DNA of 64,000 bases from Methanosarcina horonobensis HB-1 = JCM 15518 (GCF_000970285.1 NZ_CP009516.1:1715036-1779035), one strand, 5' to 3'. Shown: positions 44,964-53,881, counted from the stretch's first letter. Program-made: numbers and translations. Notes: generated by a model not told the origin, from the letters alone.

Positions 44964-46369
44964 TCCATTCGTTTATAGTCAAGTCCGAGATCCCTTGAGA
45001 CACGCTCCCATACCATATGATTATGGAGCATGTTCCACTCTTCATTCGATAGTTCTCCAGAGATAACTCGAGGAGTCAACTCTGCATATACTTCATCATC
45101 GTACTTGCTATATAAAGGTTTTATTTTTTTATCAAAGTACTTCTTATTCCACCCGGATTCTCCTGGTTTCATCGAGTAAATGTACTTTTTTCCACAGGCG
45201 CGGGCTTCAACCACTCTATAAGTCGATGCAAGTTGAATGTCTGGCAGGGAGAAAGATGTGCCACGTGGATGGTTGTGAGTGAAGCTATTACCCTTAATCT
45301 TTTCAAGTTCTTCAGCATTGAACGATACTGAACTTTTCTTTCCCTTTTTTGAGAAGATGATATCTCCTTTATTATCAAGAACTATGGCAGTTTCAAAGTC
45401 ATTATCCTTAATAACCTTCTCATGCTCCCTAAATATCTCCTCAAAATCGGTCTTCTTCTTTTCTTGAGTTTTCTTTTCCTGTTTCTTCTCTTCCTTCTTC
45501 TTTTCAGTCTTGGTTTCGGTCTTGTTGGTCTCTGTCTTCTTCTTTGTATCTGAGGGATCATTGAAAGCCCACTTTCCCTTTTCTTCATCGTAGTACAGCC
45601 CAGCTTTCTCCTTCTGCTTCTCATACTCTTCCTGAGGAGTATCCAGATCAGGATCATTAAAAAAGACAATAGCTCGATGTCGGCAATTCGGTTCATGAAG
45701 CAGGGACAGTCCCATGTCTGATTCAGGAGTGCCATAGGTGAAATGCTCTCCCACGAGTGCGGAATGATCAGGTCTGCTGCGTTCGTCTACCGGACCAACG
45801 AACCTCCACATGTTCTGTCCTTCTTCCTGATATGCAGCTGCTCTTCCCTCTTCGTATGCTCCGTGTGTAGAGGTCCTGGCGAGCATCTCCGCATAGGAGT
45901 CTACCGTGGTTGTATACGCTCTTGTGATCTCTCTTTCCACTTTTCTGAGGGATCTGTCCTTCGTTACCTCAATTACCGTTCTGGTCTGGCCTGTCCGGTC
46001 AATGGTGACAGTTTCTGAGCCTCCCCAGATATCCTCTGCATACTTCAAGATCTCATCTTTAAGATCCTGTTGTGGACCGCCCTTCCTGATGATCTCCCGG
46101 GCTTTGTCCTTCAGCTGTTCTCCGGCTGCCTCATTGAACTCTGCAATGTATCCGAAATACTCAACTGACAGCTTTTCTATGGTCTGCTTCTGGACCTCAG
46201 TAAGTTCTGCAGAAGAGCTCTTGAAGAAACTCTTCTTCTGTTCTCCTGCCTGCAGGCCTGCGACAAATCCTGCCGAGATTTCGATAGTCAGAGCTGCTAC
46301 TTGCGCTGCATTGATGCTCTTGACCTGCCTGTCAATGTTCTTGTCCAGGACCTCGAGATCAATTGCCAA
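44957..46369 (-). CDS. MuF-type minor head protein with JAMM-like C-terminal domain
   Basis: About 470 residues. TTG at 46369 is preferred (AGGGGATC before it, 11-nt overlap with portal); an upstream ATG lies at 46408. The head-morphogenesis domain covers about 120-260 (REITRAYTTTVDSYAEMLAR, WRFVGPVDERSRPDHSALVG, EPNCRHRA). A long Lys/Glu/Thr linker follows. The last 150 residues carry SFTHNHPRGTSFSLPD, the HxHP...SxxD arrangement of JAMM/RadC-type metal enzymes. MuF proteins with C-terminal effector domains are known in polymorphic viral toxins. Its activity is inferred. Confidence 0.7.
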   Translation of the reverse strand: MAIDLEVLDKNIDRQVKSINAAQVAALTIEISAGFVAGLQAGEQKKSFFKSSSAELTEVQKQTIEKLSVEYFGYIAEFNEAAGEQLKDKAREIIRKGGPQQDLKDEILKYAEDIWGGSETVTIDRTGQTRTVIEVTKDRSLRKVEREITRAYTTTVDSYAEMLARTSTHGAYEEGRAAAYQEEGQNMWRFVGPVDERSRPDHSALVGEHFTYGTPESDMGLSLLHEPNCRHRAIVFFNDPDLDTPQEEYEKQKEKAGLYYDEEKGKWAFNDPSDTKKKTETNKTETKTEKKKEEKKQEKKTQEKKKTDFEEIFREHEKVIKDNDFETAIVLDNKGDIIFSKKGKKSSVSFNAEELEKIKGNSFTHNHPRGTSFSLPDIQLASTYRVVEARACGKKYIYSMKPGESGWNKKYFDKKIKPLYSKYDDEVYAELTPRVISGELSNEEWNMLHNHMVWERVSRDLGLDYKRMEW

Positions 46370-48086
46370 GAAGATCCCCTGCCGCTTTCCTGGCTGCTTC
46401 GTATGCATCTCTCAGCTTCTTTGAGAGAGTGTCTCCATCTGATCCGGAGGGATCTGTCTCGGCTGTGCTCCTACCTGCAGAGGTACTCCTGCCCATATTG
46501 AAGGCAGGTATTGTTTGAGTAGGTGCAGCTGCAGTCTGACCATAATTGTCCAGCCCTAGCATACCATATCCTCTTTCGTCTGCGAGTGCCTGGACATCCT
46601 CTTTTGAAGCTCCTACCCTCGAGAGAGTCTCAAGTTCCTGAGCTTTCTTCAGACCTGCTTCTGCCTGCTCGAGTGCGTCCTTGACGTCTGGGGTGATGAG
46701 GAGGAATTCTGCCTGCAGGTCCTTGAAAGAATATGTATCCGAATCTGGTTCTTCATCTTCTTCTGATTCGACTTCCACTATCCAGGTCATGCCCTCGAAT
46801 CTTTCCCGGATCAGCTGATCAGCCACAGCTTGGTAATCTCTTCTGGCGCCGGCATTAACTGAGTTGAAGAACTGCAGGATAGTTCTGGAGGTTGCCAGCT
46901 CTGAACCGTTGGCACTGATAAGAGCTAGGGGAAAACCGAAGGCCTGACCTATTTCGTTGTTGAGCAGATTATTAAGAATGTCAATTAGTTTGTACGAGAC
47001 GTCTCGCCCAGACTCGACAACTTTGATTTCCATGTCCGGACCAGAGGCATACGCGCTGCCGTCCCTAAGTGCATTTATAATGTCCCTAATAGCTCGTTTG
47101 ATTGCTGCTTTCCAGGCGTTGTAATCTGCTGCCAGAGCGTTGTACATCTCCGGATCGTTCTCTTTTTCCGCCTCAGATGGCTTTTGAGGCACGCTTGGCA
47201 CCAGTCTCTTAGTTCCATCGTTGTCAGTGACCTCCAAGAGCTTCCCGGAAACCACATGAATGAACGGGCTGAGCACTCTGAAAATAAGATTAGGACTGTT
47301 GACCAAGAGCAGCCTCTTAAGCCAAATGGCCAGGATCACACTGTCTATAGGTGCAGGATCTCCGGGATTCACCCTATGCATGGCAATGATACGGTCTGCA
47401 CTGTCCACTCTCAAGTTCTGCTTGTTCTGGATCTTGTGTTTCTGTGCAACCCGGTTGAAGATCTCTAAGGCCTTTTCATCTTCGAACTCTTTCTGAATGT
47501 ACGGAAGGCCTTCTGGAATGAACCAGCAGTCCACAGTAACGGTAGGAGAGTCTTTGGTCCAGCTGTCTGGAACATCAATGTGCTGATGATAAGCTACTAT
47601 ATTACTATCCCAGGGATCCTCATATGTCTGGATGCTGCTTGGCTCCAGTCTGACCAGTTTTGCCAGCCTCTCGGACCCTGGCACATAGTCTCTGCGACGG
47701 TAGCTGTGACCTGTCCGGATCAGAAGGTCAGGAGCGTCTTCCCTGAAGGCCTCCATCAAAGCGATTTCGTCAAGGTAGCTGGAGATATCCTTGATTGCCT
47801 GAGCAAAACGCTTGTTATCGGCAGTCATGATATCATAGTCCTGCAGCAGGACGTTTTTCAGGAAAGGAACGATTGTGCCCTTGATCAGAGGGTCCACGTC
47901 ATAGCTGTCCTTGCGGAGGGCAGGATCTGCTACTGGAATCTTATTCTTTGTGTTCTTGAGCCAGTCAAGCATTCGAGAGTAATTTTCATATTCGTTGGAC
48001 CCTACCTTGCCGAGGGTAGCGCCAACAGATGGGAGTTGAGATTTTTTAGAAGGAATTGCAGATTTGAAGAATGAGAAAAGTTTCAT
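46359..48086 (-). CDS. portal protein
   Basis: 575 residues. The clip and stem region is recognisable (KIPVADPALRKDSYDVDPLI ... LNNEIGQAFGFPLALISANG) as is the mid-region YVPGSERLAKLVRLEPSSIQ. A long C-terminal helical and Gln/Ala-rich tail follows. It forms the dodecameric DNA gate of the head. Position after terminase and before MuF is canonical. A promoter motif and an inverted repeat lie just before its ATG. Confidence 0.85.
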   Translation of the reverse strand: MKLFSFFKSAIPSKKSQLPSVGATLGKVGSNEYENYSRMLDWLKNTKNKIPVADPALRKDSYDVDPLIKGTIVPFLKNVLLQDYDIMTADNKRFAQAIKDISSYLDEIALMEAFREDAPDLLIRTGHSYRRRDYVPGSERLAKLVRLEPSSIQTYEDPWDSNIVAYHQHIDVPDSWTKDSPTVTVDCWFIPEGLPYIQKEFEDEKALEIFNRVAQKHKIQNKQNLRVDSADRIIAMHRVNPGDPAPIDSVILAIWLKRLLLVNSPNLIFRVLSPFIHVVSGKLLEVTDNDGTKRLVPSVPQKPSEAEKENDPEMYNALAADYNAWKAAIKRAIRDIINALRDGSAYASGPDMEIKVVESGRDVSYKLIDILNNLLNNEIGQAFGFPLALISANGSELATSRTILQFFNSVNAGARRDYQAVADQLIRERFEGMTWIVEVESEEDEEPDSDTYSFKDLQAEFLLITPDVKDALEQAEAGLKKAQELETLSRVGASKEDVQALADERGYGMLGLDNYGQTAAAPTQTIPAFNMGRSTSAGRSTAETDPSGSDGDTLSKKLRDAYEAARKAAGDLLGN

Positions 48087-48088
48087 GT

Positions 48089-48124
48089 TGCGACTTTTGG
48101 AGGTCGCATATAAAAAGGAAAGTC
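48089..48124 (-). promoter_or_regulatory. shared viral promoter motif, copy 4, with operator-like inverted repeat
   Basis: Minus strand GACTTTCCTTTTTATAT at 48108-48124. Between the TATA box and the portal ATG is a perfect inverted repeat, TGCGAC-8 nt-GTCGCA (48089-48108). The TATA box is only 22-26 nt from the ATG, which predicts a leaderless transcript with the repeat acting as an operator. Confidence 0.6.
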
Positions 48125-48128
48125 GAAA

Positions 48129-48380
48129 TTACTTCTTCGGAGGAACACCCGTTCCACCTTGAGGAGGATTGTCCAGGTCAAGATTCCCATACGGTTGATA
48201 CCCTTGTCCTGGATAATGAGGAGGAATATTTTCCCAATACCTGCAGTACGTCTTCTTCCCTTCTTGATGCTTTGCAGGATGTACCTTCCACTTGCTACAA
48301 TACCCGTCACTGTTCATTCTTCTGCATGTGCTGCATCTTCTCCAGAAGAGAAGCCAGTATTTGATTTGTCTGAGAATCAT
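48129..48380 (-). CDS. small Cys-rich protein between terminase and portal
   Basis: 83 residues. It begins MILRQIKYWLLFWRRCSTCR and contains CSTC and further Cys/His pairs (YCSKWKVHPAKH, KTYC), suggesting a zinc-binding fold, and ends in a Gly/Pro-rich tail. The ATG overlaps the terminase stop (ATGA). Confidence 0.6.
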   Translation of the reverse strand: MILRQIKYWLLFWRRCSTCRRMNSDGYCSKWKVHPAKHQEGKKTYCRYWENIPPHYPGQGYQPYGNLDLDNPPQGGTGVPPKK

Positions 48381-49747
48381 ACTCTAAATCCTCCACCTGC
48401 TACTCCTACTCCGTCCCAGGCCATAGCAGCCTGCCTTTTTGGAGCTTTGACCAGCTGCAGGTATCCACCTGAGAAACAGTCTACCTGGTCATCGTGAACA
48501 CCTTCCTGAGGGAATAACTCTAACTCAACAATGAAGGCTGTATTCCAGTGACCTTTCACGATATGGACCAGTCCGTTTTTGCTGGCAGAACTTACGGACC
48601 CGGCTCGAACGACCTTTGAACCTAATTGCTTTGTTTCCGGGATCCCGACAAAATCCCGTCCTTTGAAGACAGTCTTTGCAAAAGTGAGTGTTACGTCCTT
48701 TCCTGAGGATCCTGGCTCCTGACCCAGACGCTGCTTGATGTGTAGAGGGTCAAGTGCTATAGTTGCCTCTATTGCTTTGTCTCGATCTCCAGAGTTCTTC
48801 CTGCAGCGGAATACATCTATGACATAATATTCTCCGTTTTTCTCACCCATCAATAGCCCTACGGTCCAGTCGGGATCCGGATTTGCCTTGCTCGGTTCAG
48901 TGGAGGCCATATCCCAATAACGGACCAACTGGCAACCTTGGGGAGCTGCATCCACGAAGTCATACCATTCCCTCTTGAACATCTCACCCTTTGCTTGAAT
49001 GTCCCAGTTTCCATCCCTGAGTTGAGCTTGAGTGACCGGATCCAGTTCGTCAAGGGACTCGAGGTACTCCTCCTGATCGAGATATGGGTTATCTTGGAGC
49101 TTTGCAGGAACAAAGAATCTGCCTCTTTTAGAAAGATCTTCAGGAGGATTAATAATAGTGCCCTGTTCGTCTTTGTAAGTGATGAATCGATTCTTCACCC
49201 ATTCGTGACCTGCGCCTCCTGGATTGCTGGCACTCCTGCACCTTATAGGGACGTCTGAACCTTCTAACCTGCGAAGTCTGGAAAAGAGATACCTGTACTG
49301 AGTTTCTGTAAACTGTGTAAGTTCATCAAACCCTACATATTGATACTCAGAACCCTGGTATCTGAACTTATCTTTTTCAGCTTCAAGGTATCCGAATGTA
49401 AGTGTAGCTCCAGAAGGAAACCCCCACGTCTTTGTTTTCTCTTTCCATTCAGCATCTGTCCCTCTAAGCCATTCGTCTGCACGGTCCATCAGAGCGCCTG
49501 GAAGGGAAAGGTCCGTGAATGTTTTTCTAAAAAGAATAGCTGCATAATCAGGTTCTGTTACATACTGCAGACCTGCCATAAGAAGAGCGTCAGACTTCCC
49601 TCCTCCTGCAGCTCCCCCATACATTCCTTCTTTCCGGAGATCCACAAGGAACTCTGCCTGCTTGATCGTAGGGTCATGAGGGATGTAAGGGTTGTCCAGG
49701 ACTGTGGCTGCAAACTCAGCTTTCGTCTGCCTCTTCGAAGATCGCAT
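48377..49747 (-). CDS. terL: terminase large subunit
   Basis: 456 residues. The ATPase domain has Walker A MYGGAAGGGKSDALL and Walker B-like YQYVGFDELTQF. The RNase-H-like nuclease domain has acidic residues in LVRYWDMASTE, YYVIDVFRCR and GVHDDQVDCF. It packages DNA into the head and cuts it. It overlaps the small subunit by 31 nt. Confidence 0.95.
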   Translation of the reverse strand: MRSSKRQTKAEFAATVLDNPYIPHDPTIKQAEFLVDLRKEGMYGGAAGGGKSDALLMAGLQYVTEPDYAAILFRKTFTDLSLPGALMDRADEWLRGTDAEWKEKTKTWGFPSGATLTFGYLEAEKDKFRYQGSEYQYVGFDELTQFTETQYRYLFSRLRRLEGSDVPIRCRSASNPGGAGHEWVKNRFITYKDEQGTIINPPEDLSKRGRFFVPAKLQDNPYLDQEEYLESLDELDPVTQAQLRDGNWDIQAKGEMFKREWYDFVDAAPQGCQLVRYWDMASTEPSKANPDPDWTVGLLMGEKNGEYYVIDVFRCRKNSGDRDKAIEATIALDPLHIKQRLGQEPGSSGKDVTLTFAKTVFKGRDFVGIPETKQLGSKVVRAGSVSSASKNGLVHIVKGHWNTAFIVELELFPQEGVHDDQVDCFSGGYLQLVKAPKRQAAMAWDGVGVAGGGFRV

Positions 49748-50201
49748 CGTACACCTTCATCCGATCTCTCAGCTTTGCAGGTTCTGCACCTGGAGCATTC
49801 ACAAAGAAGTTGTTCTGAGTGTTCTTGGTAGGAGATAGCTTCCCCAGACGAGAGTCTAGGGAGTCCAGGGAATCTTTCAATGCTAATGAAGCTTTCACCC
49901 TGTTGTGCTCATGCTCTCCATTCTCAGCTATATTAAGGAGTACCTCGATGCCTCTCATGCGGTACTCGATCGTAGAGATCTCGGCCTCTACAACCCGGGC
50001 CTTAAGTTTATCCTGCTTCTCAATGACCTGGGCAGCTTCCCTGTCCTTGGCCTCAAAATATCGAAACACCGTTGATTTGGTGATCTTTTGTTCCGACTCA
50101 ACTGAGAGGATCTCGGAAATCTCATCCAGGGTTTTCCCCTGATCCTTGAGTTCCTTGGTTCTCGTTTCAAGGTTAAATTTTATTATATTGTTGAGTCGCA
50201 T
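49716..50201 (-). CDS. terS: terminase small subunit
   Basis: 161 residues. An N-terminal helix-turn-helix (DQGKTLDEISEILSVESEQK ITKSTVFRYFEAKD) precedes a coiled coil. It recognises viral DNA for packaging. Order and overlap with terL support the assignment. A shared promoter motif is 40 nt upstream. Confidence 0.8.
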   Translation of the reverse strand: MRLNNIIKFNLETRTKELKDQGKTLDEISEILSVESEQKITKSTVFRYFEAKDREAAQVIEKQDKLKARVVEAEISTIEYRMRGIEVLLNIAENGEHEHNRVKASLALKDSLDSLDSRLGKLSPTKNTQNNFFVNAPGAEPAKLRDRMKVYDAIFEEADES

Positions 50202-50240
50202 GTTGTTTCACCTTATTTCGAAATGTTTCGAAAAGTGAGA

Positions 50241-50256
50241 ATATAAAGGAATGTTC
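50241..50256 (-). promoter_or_regulatory. shared viral promoter motif, copy 5
   Basis: Minus strand GAACATTCCTTTATATTC, 40 nt before the terS ATG; one base differs from copy 2 in the upstream element. It starts the packaging operon. Confidence 0.55.
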
Positions 50257-50407
50257 AGTCCTTTGGGAGATGTCCTTCTGCATTGCATACGATAATGAAT
50301 GTTGCAATTTGCTCTCTTGATTTGCTCAAAAAAGTTGCTGGTCGTCTTTTAAGTTTTAATCTGTTAGCTCGCTTTACGCAGTTAGACTGATTTTTTTGAG
50401 CTGTCAT
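50255..50407 (-). CDS. small basic protein after the primase gene
   Basis: 50 residues from ATG 50407 (GAGGAGAT upstream), overlapping the helicase-primase stop as ATGA. Basic and possibly helical (KRANRLKLKRRPATFLSKSR), a candidate nucleic-acid binder. A longer frame to 50440 is less likely. Confidence 0.5.
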   Translation of the reverse strand: MTAQKNQSNCVKRANRLKLKRRPATFLSKSREQIATFIIVCNAEGHLPKD

Positions 50408-53364
50408 ACTATAATCTCCTCTACTCTTCCCCTGTTGCATGCACGAAAGGAGGCATCATCTCTGTATAATGGACAGCCTAAACAGTTGACAAAATTACTT
50501 GCCTCTGCCCGAAGCCTATCACATCTAACATTTTTCGATTCTTTTCGGATAATCGAAAGAACTCCTTTCATGGATTCTTCATAAGAGAAGTCGTTCTGAC
50601 CCCTATACAGGTCCACAAGCTTCTCAAGGTCCCGAACACCAGAGTTGTAATATTCCCGACAAACAGCAATCCTCATGAAATGACCCTGTGTGCCTGTCAA
50701 CTGCATCTTAAGAGCGCTTTCAATACACGGTCTTACCTTGGTCCTGTAATTAGCATGTTCAGTTGTCACAGCTTTAGAAACAGGTTTCTTGGTCTTTACT
50801 TCAGGTTTAGGCAGAGGATACTTGCTGATATCCAAAACTTCAAGCTCAATATTCGAAAATGAGGTTACGAACTCACCATTAACCTGGATTTTTGACTCTG
50901 TTTTATGGATCTGATGAGTAGCAAGAGGAAGCTTGACAAGGTTACCATACCCATCCTTACCTATTTTCTCTTGCTTCGGGAAGACTTCACAGTCAATCCC
51001 GACTTCTTTTCTAATATCCGTTCCAAACTGTTTTGCAATCTTGCCGTCTACAAGTTCTACGAATATCCAGATATGATAAGAGTGAGGACTGCCGGACTTC
51101 TCCAAGAGATAAGGTACGTCAATGGTTTTCAGGAAATTACACAGTTTAGTGCAGTTTGTTTCTGCAAGTTCATTCCTTCGTTTTACGTCTTCCTCGGTTT
51201 CAACTGTGTTTTTAGGAGCATGAGAATCAATATCAAAACAGATCCACTTCACCTTGTTATCAGGATTGAACTGGTATGCTCCTATTGTCATTTTTCCTTC
51301 TAAGTGCTGCTTTATCAGGAAATCATTTACAGGGATTTTGGTTTTGAGGTAACCCCCTTTTGGATTCTGTTGAGCAAAGACATCAGTGCGGTTAAGGACG
51401 AGAGATAACAGATCTTCGGAACTTCTTAAACAAACTCCTTTTTTTGTGCAAAATCTCCCTATATTATTAATAAATAGGGAGATTTTCGAGTTTTCGGGAA
51501 GTTTGTTTAAGAAGTTGTCTATAGGGAGATTTTGTTGATTTTCGGGAATCTGTTTAGACAGTTTATGCTTAATTGCTTCTTTAATCATTTCTTCAAAGTT
51601 TTTGCACTTGATAATCTCAGGGGTTGTAATCAAGCCTCTCTCACATGAAACTTTTATTTTCTTTTTTTGGCGTTCTTTGTAAGGCTCGATTACAACCCTC
51701 CTTTTGTATCCCCAAGTAGTAACGGCATTGCATTCTTCAACCGTACAACCAAGTGCAAAGACCAAGCTAGGAACTGCACCATTAGGATCTTTGACCCTAC
51801 TCCATGCCTGCCATGTGTCACAGTGCACAGACTCATGCAGCATCCGTTTAGACTCTTCAGTATTCGAAGTAATTACATCAAAAGCATTAGATGGTTTATT
51901 GGCGACACCGACAGCGATCATTACCCTGGCTTTCGCGGATACGCCCATCATCTCAGGAGCTTTATAGTAGGTGACATCGTGTTCATGTCCTGCTTCTTTT
52001 AGGGCAGCTTCTAATTTGATTGCTTCTTTGGTATTTAGGGCAATTATAATGCAATCGTCGTTGCCGTACATTTCTAAAATGTTTATTGTTTTCGAAACAA
52101 TTTCGTCTCGTTTATTATACCTTGATTCTCGCCCAATAGCGTAATATTTCTTCGAATCTGCAAGAATTAACATCTTTGAATTTGTGTTCATAGGGTCTCC
52201 CCCTATACCGAATGAAATGTTTTTTGGCGGGTCTCCGCCCATAAACATTTTTCCATAGTTATAACTGCAAACGGTAGCCGATGTCAGGAAAATCCGCTTG
52301 TCTTCCTTTTGCATGCTCATCACGAATGACGCTATAGACTGCGTATATGCCTCGTTGACAGCTGCAATACTCACCCTGATGATTCCTTGGTCCCGAATTG
52401 CACTTATAGAAATTGTTTTGCTCTGTATGATCAAAAGCATTGAAAATAATTCTAAGATGTTACGCATTTCAAGACCGAAGTCTTCACGATGCTTTGTCAA
52501 TTCTATAAGTTCGCTGTACGCTCCGACGGTGACTTTGTACTCGTTTTCTCCTTCCCTGATGCCAGGGGAAGGATTAGGGAGCGAAATGTTGAGGTGATGC
52601 TTCCAGTAATTCTCGTCCTGTGCTCCCCCTAGCACCTCATGAACAGAGTTTTCTATCTGTGGGACCGTGAGCAGTTTTCCAAACTCGTTCAACACCCTAC
52701 GCAGATACTTGTAGTCGCTCGGCACTCGGTGATACTTCTTCACGTCTATTAGTTTTCCAATGCCGTCTTCGTACACGTCTATTTTTACATAGTCTCCGAA
52801 CTGGATTTCGTGTACCTCGTCAAGGATTACATTTTTAGAGAATGACAGCTCGTTGAGTATTTTTTCAGCCATTGTGTTTGGTGCAGATCCTGCTGCCATC
52901 ATGAGAGCTGCGAGTTTTTTGTATGTGATGACAGTTCCGTGGGCATCTGGCCTCCGAAGTACTGCCGTAACTTCGCAAGAATCAAAGTTTTGGCATTCTT
53001 CACATGATCCTGCAAGAGGGAGGATAGGAAGTTTTTTTAGGTCAGGATAATCTTTGCACAGTTCCTGGTTGTATAAACACTCATGATTTGCTGGAATATG
53101 GATAATGTGTGCAGACCCTAAATCGGAATATTTTTTAGAATCTGCGACCACCGTCTTATCTGCAATCCAGTTTGTTGGAACCATACAAAGGAACTTTTCA
53201 TCTCTGTTCATTGACTCGGCTATTAACGCGGTTGTTGCCCCCGCCCTCGTCGTTTTGTGGATGAGGTATTTTCCGGACTTGAAAGCCTCATAGATCTTGT
53301 AGGCTATCTCTATCCTCTTGTCTTGATTGTCCCGTGGATTTGGGGCTAGAGTAACCTGCGCCAT
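50404..53364 (-). CDS. helicase-primase with PriL-like Fe-S tail
   Basis: 986 residues. N-terminal SF2-type helicase: Walker A-like HKTTRAGATTALIAES, Walker B NVILDEVHEIQ, and an inserted Cys cluster near 115-145 (CLYNQELC...CEECQNFDSC) that may hold Fe-S. Residues about 640-860 match the TOTE-type AEP primase: LEGKMTIGAYQF, the catalytic WICFDIDSH, SGSPHSYHIWIFVE and GYGNLVKLPLATHQ. The last 120 residues (RPCIESALKMQLTGTQGHFM ... RDLEKLVDLYRGQND ... CLGCPLY) resemble the Fe-S C-terminal domain of archaeal PriL. One protein could thus unwind, prime and regulate priming at the viral origin. Confidence 0.8.
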   Translation of the reverse strand: MAQVTLAPNPRDNQDKRIEIAYKIYEAFKSGKYLIHKTTRAGATTALIAESMNRDEKFLCMVPTNWIADKTVVADSKKYSDLGSAHIIHIPANHECLYNQELCKDYPDLKKLPILPLAGSCEECQNFDSCEVTAVLRRPDAHGTVITYKKLAALMMAAGSAPNTMAEKILNELSFSKNVILDEVHEIQFGDYVKIDVYEDGIGKLIDVKKYHRVPSDYKYLRRVLNEFGKLLTVPQIENSVHEVLGGAQDENYWKHHLNISLPNPSPGIREGENEYKVTVGAYSELIELTKHREDFGLEMRNILELFSMLLIIQSKTISISAIRDQGIIRVSIAAVNEAYTQSIASFVMSMQKEDKRIFLTSATVCSYNYGKMFMGGDPPKNISFGIGGDPMNTNSKMLILADSKKYYAIGRESRYNKRDEIVSKTINILEMYGNDDCIIIALNTKEAIKLEAALKEAGHEHDVTYYKAPEMMGVSAKARVMIAVGVANKPSNAFDVITSNTEESKRMLHESVHCDTWQAWSRVKDPNGAVPSLVFALGCTVEECNAVTTWGYKRRVVIEPYKERQKKKIKVSCERGLITTPEIIKCKNFEEMIKEAIKHKLSKQIPENQQNLPIDNFLNKLPENSKISLFINNIGRFCTKKGVCLRSSEDLLSLVLNRTDVFAQQNPKGGYLKTKIPVNDFLIKQHLEGKMTIGAYQFNPDNKVKWICFDIDSHAPKNTVETEEDVKRRNELAETNCTKLCNFLKTIDVPYLLEKSGSPHSYHIWIFVELVDGKIAKQFGTDIRKEVGIDCEVFPKQEKIGKDGYGNLVKLPLATHQIHKTESKIQVNGEFVTSFSNIELEVLDISKYPLPKPEVKTKKPVSKAVTTEHANYRTKVRPCIESALKMQLTGTQGHFMRIAVCREYYNSGVRDLEKLVDLYRGQNDFSYEESMKGVLSIIRKESKNVRCDRLRAEASNFVNCLGCPLYRDDASFRACNRGRVEEIIV
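51450..51531. repeat. inverted and direct repeat inside the primase gene
   Basis: Arms AAAATCTCCCTAT and ATAGGGAGATTTT (51450-51462 and 51474-51486) with an 11-nt loop. A second ATAGGGAGATTTT starts at 51521, followed by a similar TTTTCGGGAA segment, so about 48 bp is imperfectly duplicated. It encodes the twice-repeated LPENS/IPENQ linker between helicase and primase. Confidence 0.7.
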
Positions 53365-53388
53365 ATCAAGCCTCTGGGAGCGGGAATC

Positions 53389-53508
53389 TCATCTGATAAT
53401 ACATTTCTTGCCAGCTACACCCCTCATCGTCAGAGTCATGCTTGGCATCTGCTTTCCCACTCTCCAGTTCATCGGGAACTCGGCTGTATATAAGGGAGAG
53501 TTCATCAT
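53389..53508 (-). CDS. very small protein before the helicase-primase
   Basis: 39 codons (MMNSPLYTAEFPMNWRVGKQ ...). The ATG overlaps the nuclease stop as ATGATGA. The promoter motif at 53487 lies inside its start, so it may be only a transcribed leader. Confidence 0.35.
   Translation of the reverse strand: MMNSPLYTAEFPMNWRVGKQMPSMTLTMRGVAGKKCIIR
53487..53503 (-). promoter_or_regulatory. shared viral promoter motif, copy 6
   Basis: Minus strand GAACTCTCCCTTATATA, a weaker match, 123 nt before the helicase-primase ATG. It may give the replication gene its own promoter inside the early operon. Confidence 0.4.
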
Positions 53509-53879
53509 AGAACCCTCCTCGCAATAGTCCTCCAGGAAACCGTCATCGCTCCGGAAAAGTCCTTCAGGAGAAGGCGTGCTTCTGTAAGATAAAAAAAGCA
53601 AAGATTGCCCTTGTCGTGAACAACAAGAGCATAGAACCCGTCTTCTTCCTTCAGTACCTTGTCCTGGTCAGCTCTAAACCAGAACCGTCCTGACCGTTCA
53701 CCTCTGCCCCTGTCAGATCTATGACAGGTTCTCTGGCAGGACTTAATCTCAAGGGGTCTTTCATGATACACGGCATCAAGGTTCTTTCCTACATACTGCA
53801 GTTCTGGAAGGAGAGTCTGTACAATCTCCTCGACCATCTTGCCGTTGTGGTTTGCGAGAGCGGCAGACTCAGAGGTCAC
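53505..53879 (-). CDS. PD-(D/E)XK nuclease candidate
   Basis: 124 residues from GTG 53879. The motif NLDAVYHERPLEIKSCQ has the Asp-x(n)-Glu-x-Lys spacing of PD-(D/E)XK nucleases, and FWFRADQDKVLKEEDGFYAL resembles later strands of the fold. A Holliday-junction or repair nuclease role is plausible from its place beside the helicase-primase. A basic Cys/His patch (CQRTCHRSDRGRGER) is unusual. Confidence 0.55.
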   Translation of the reverse strand: MTSESAALANHNGKMVEEIVQTLLPELQYVGKNLDAVYHERPLEIKSCQRTCHRSDRGRGERSGRFWFRADQDKVLKEEDGFYALVVHDKGNLCFFYLTEARLLLKDFSGAMTVSWRTIARRVL

Positions 53880-53881
53880 TT

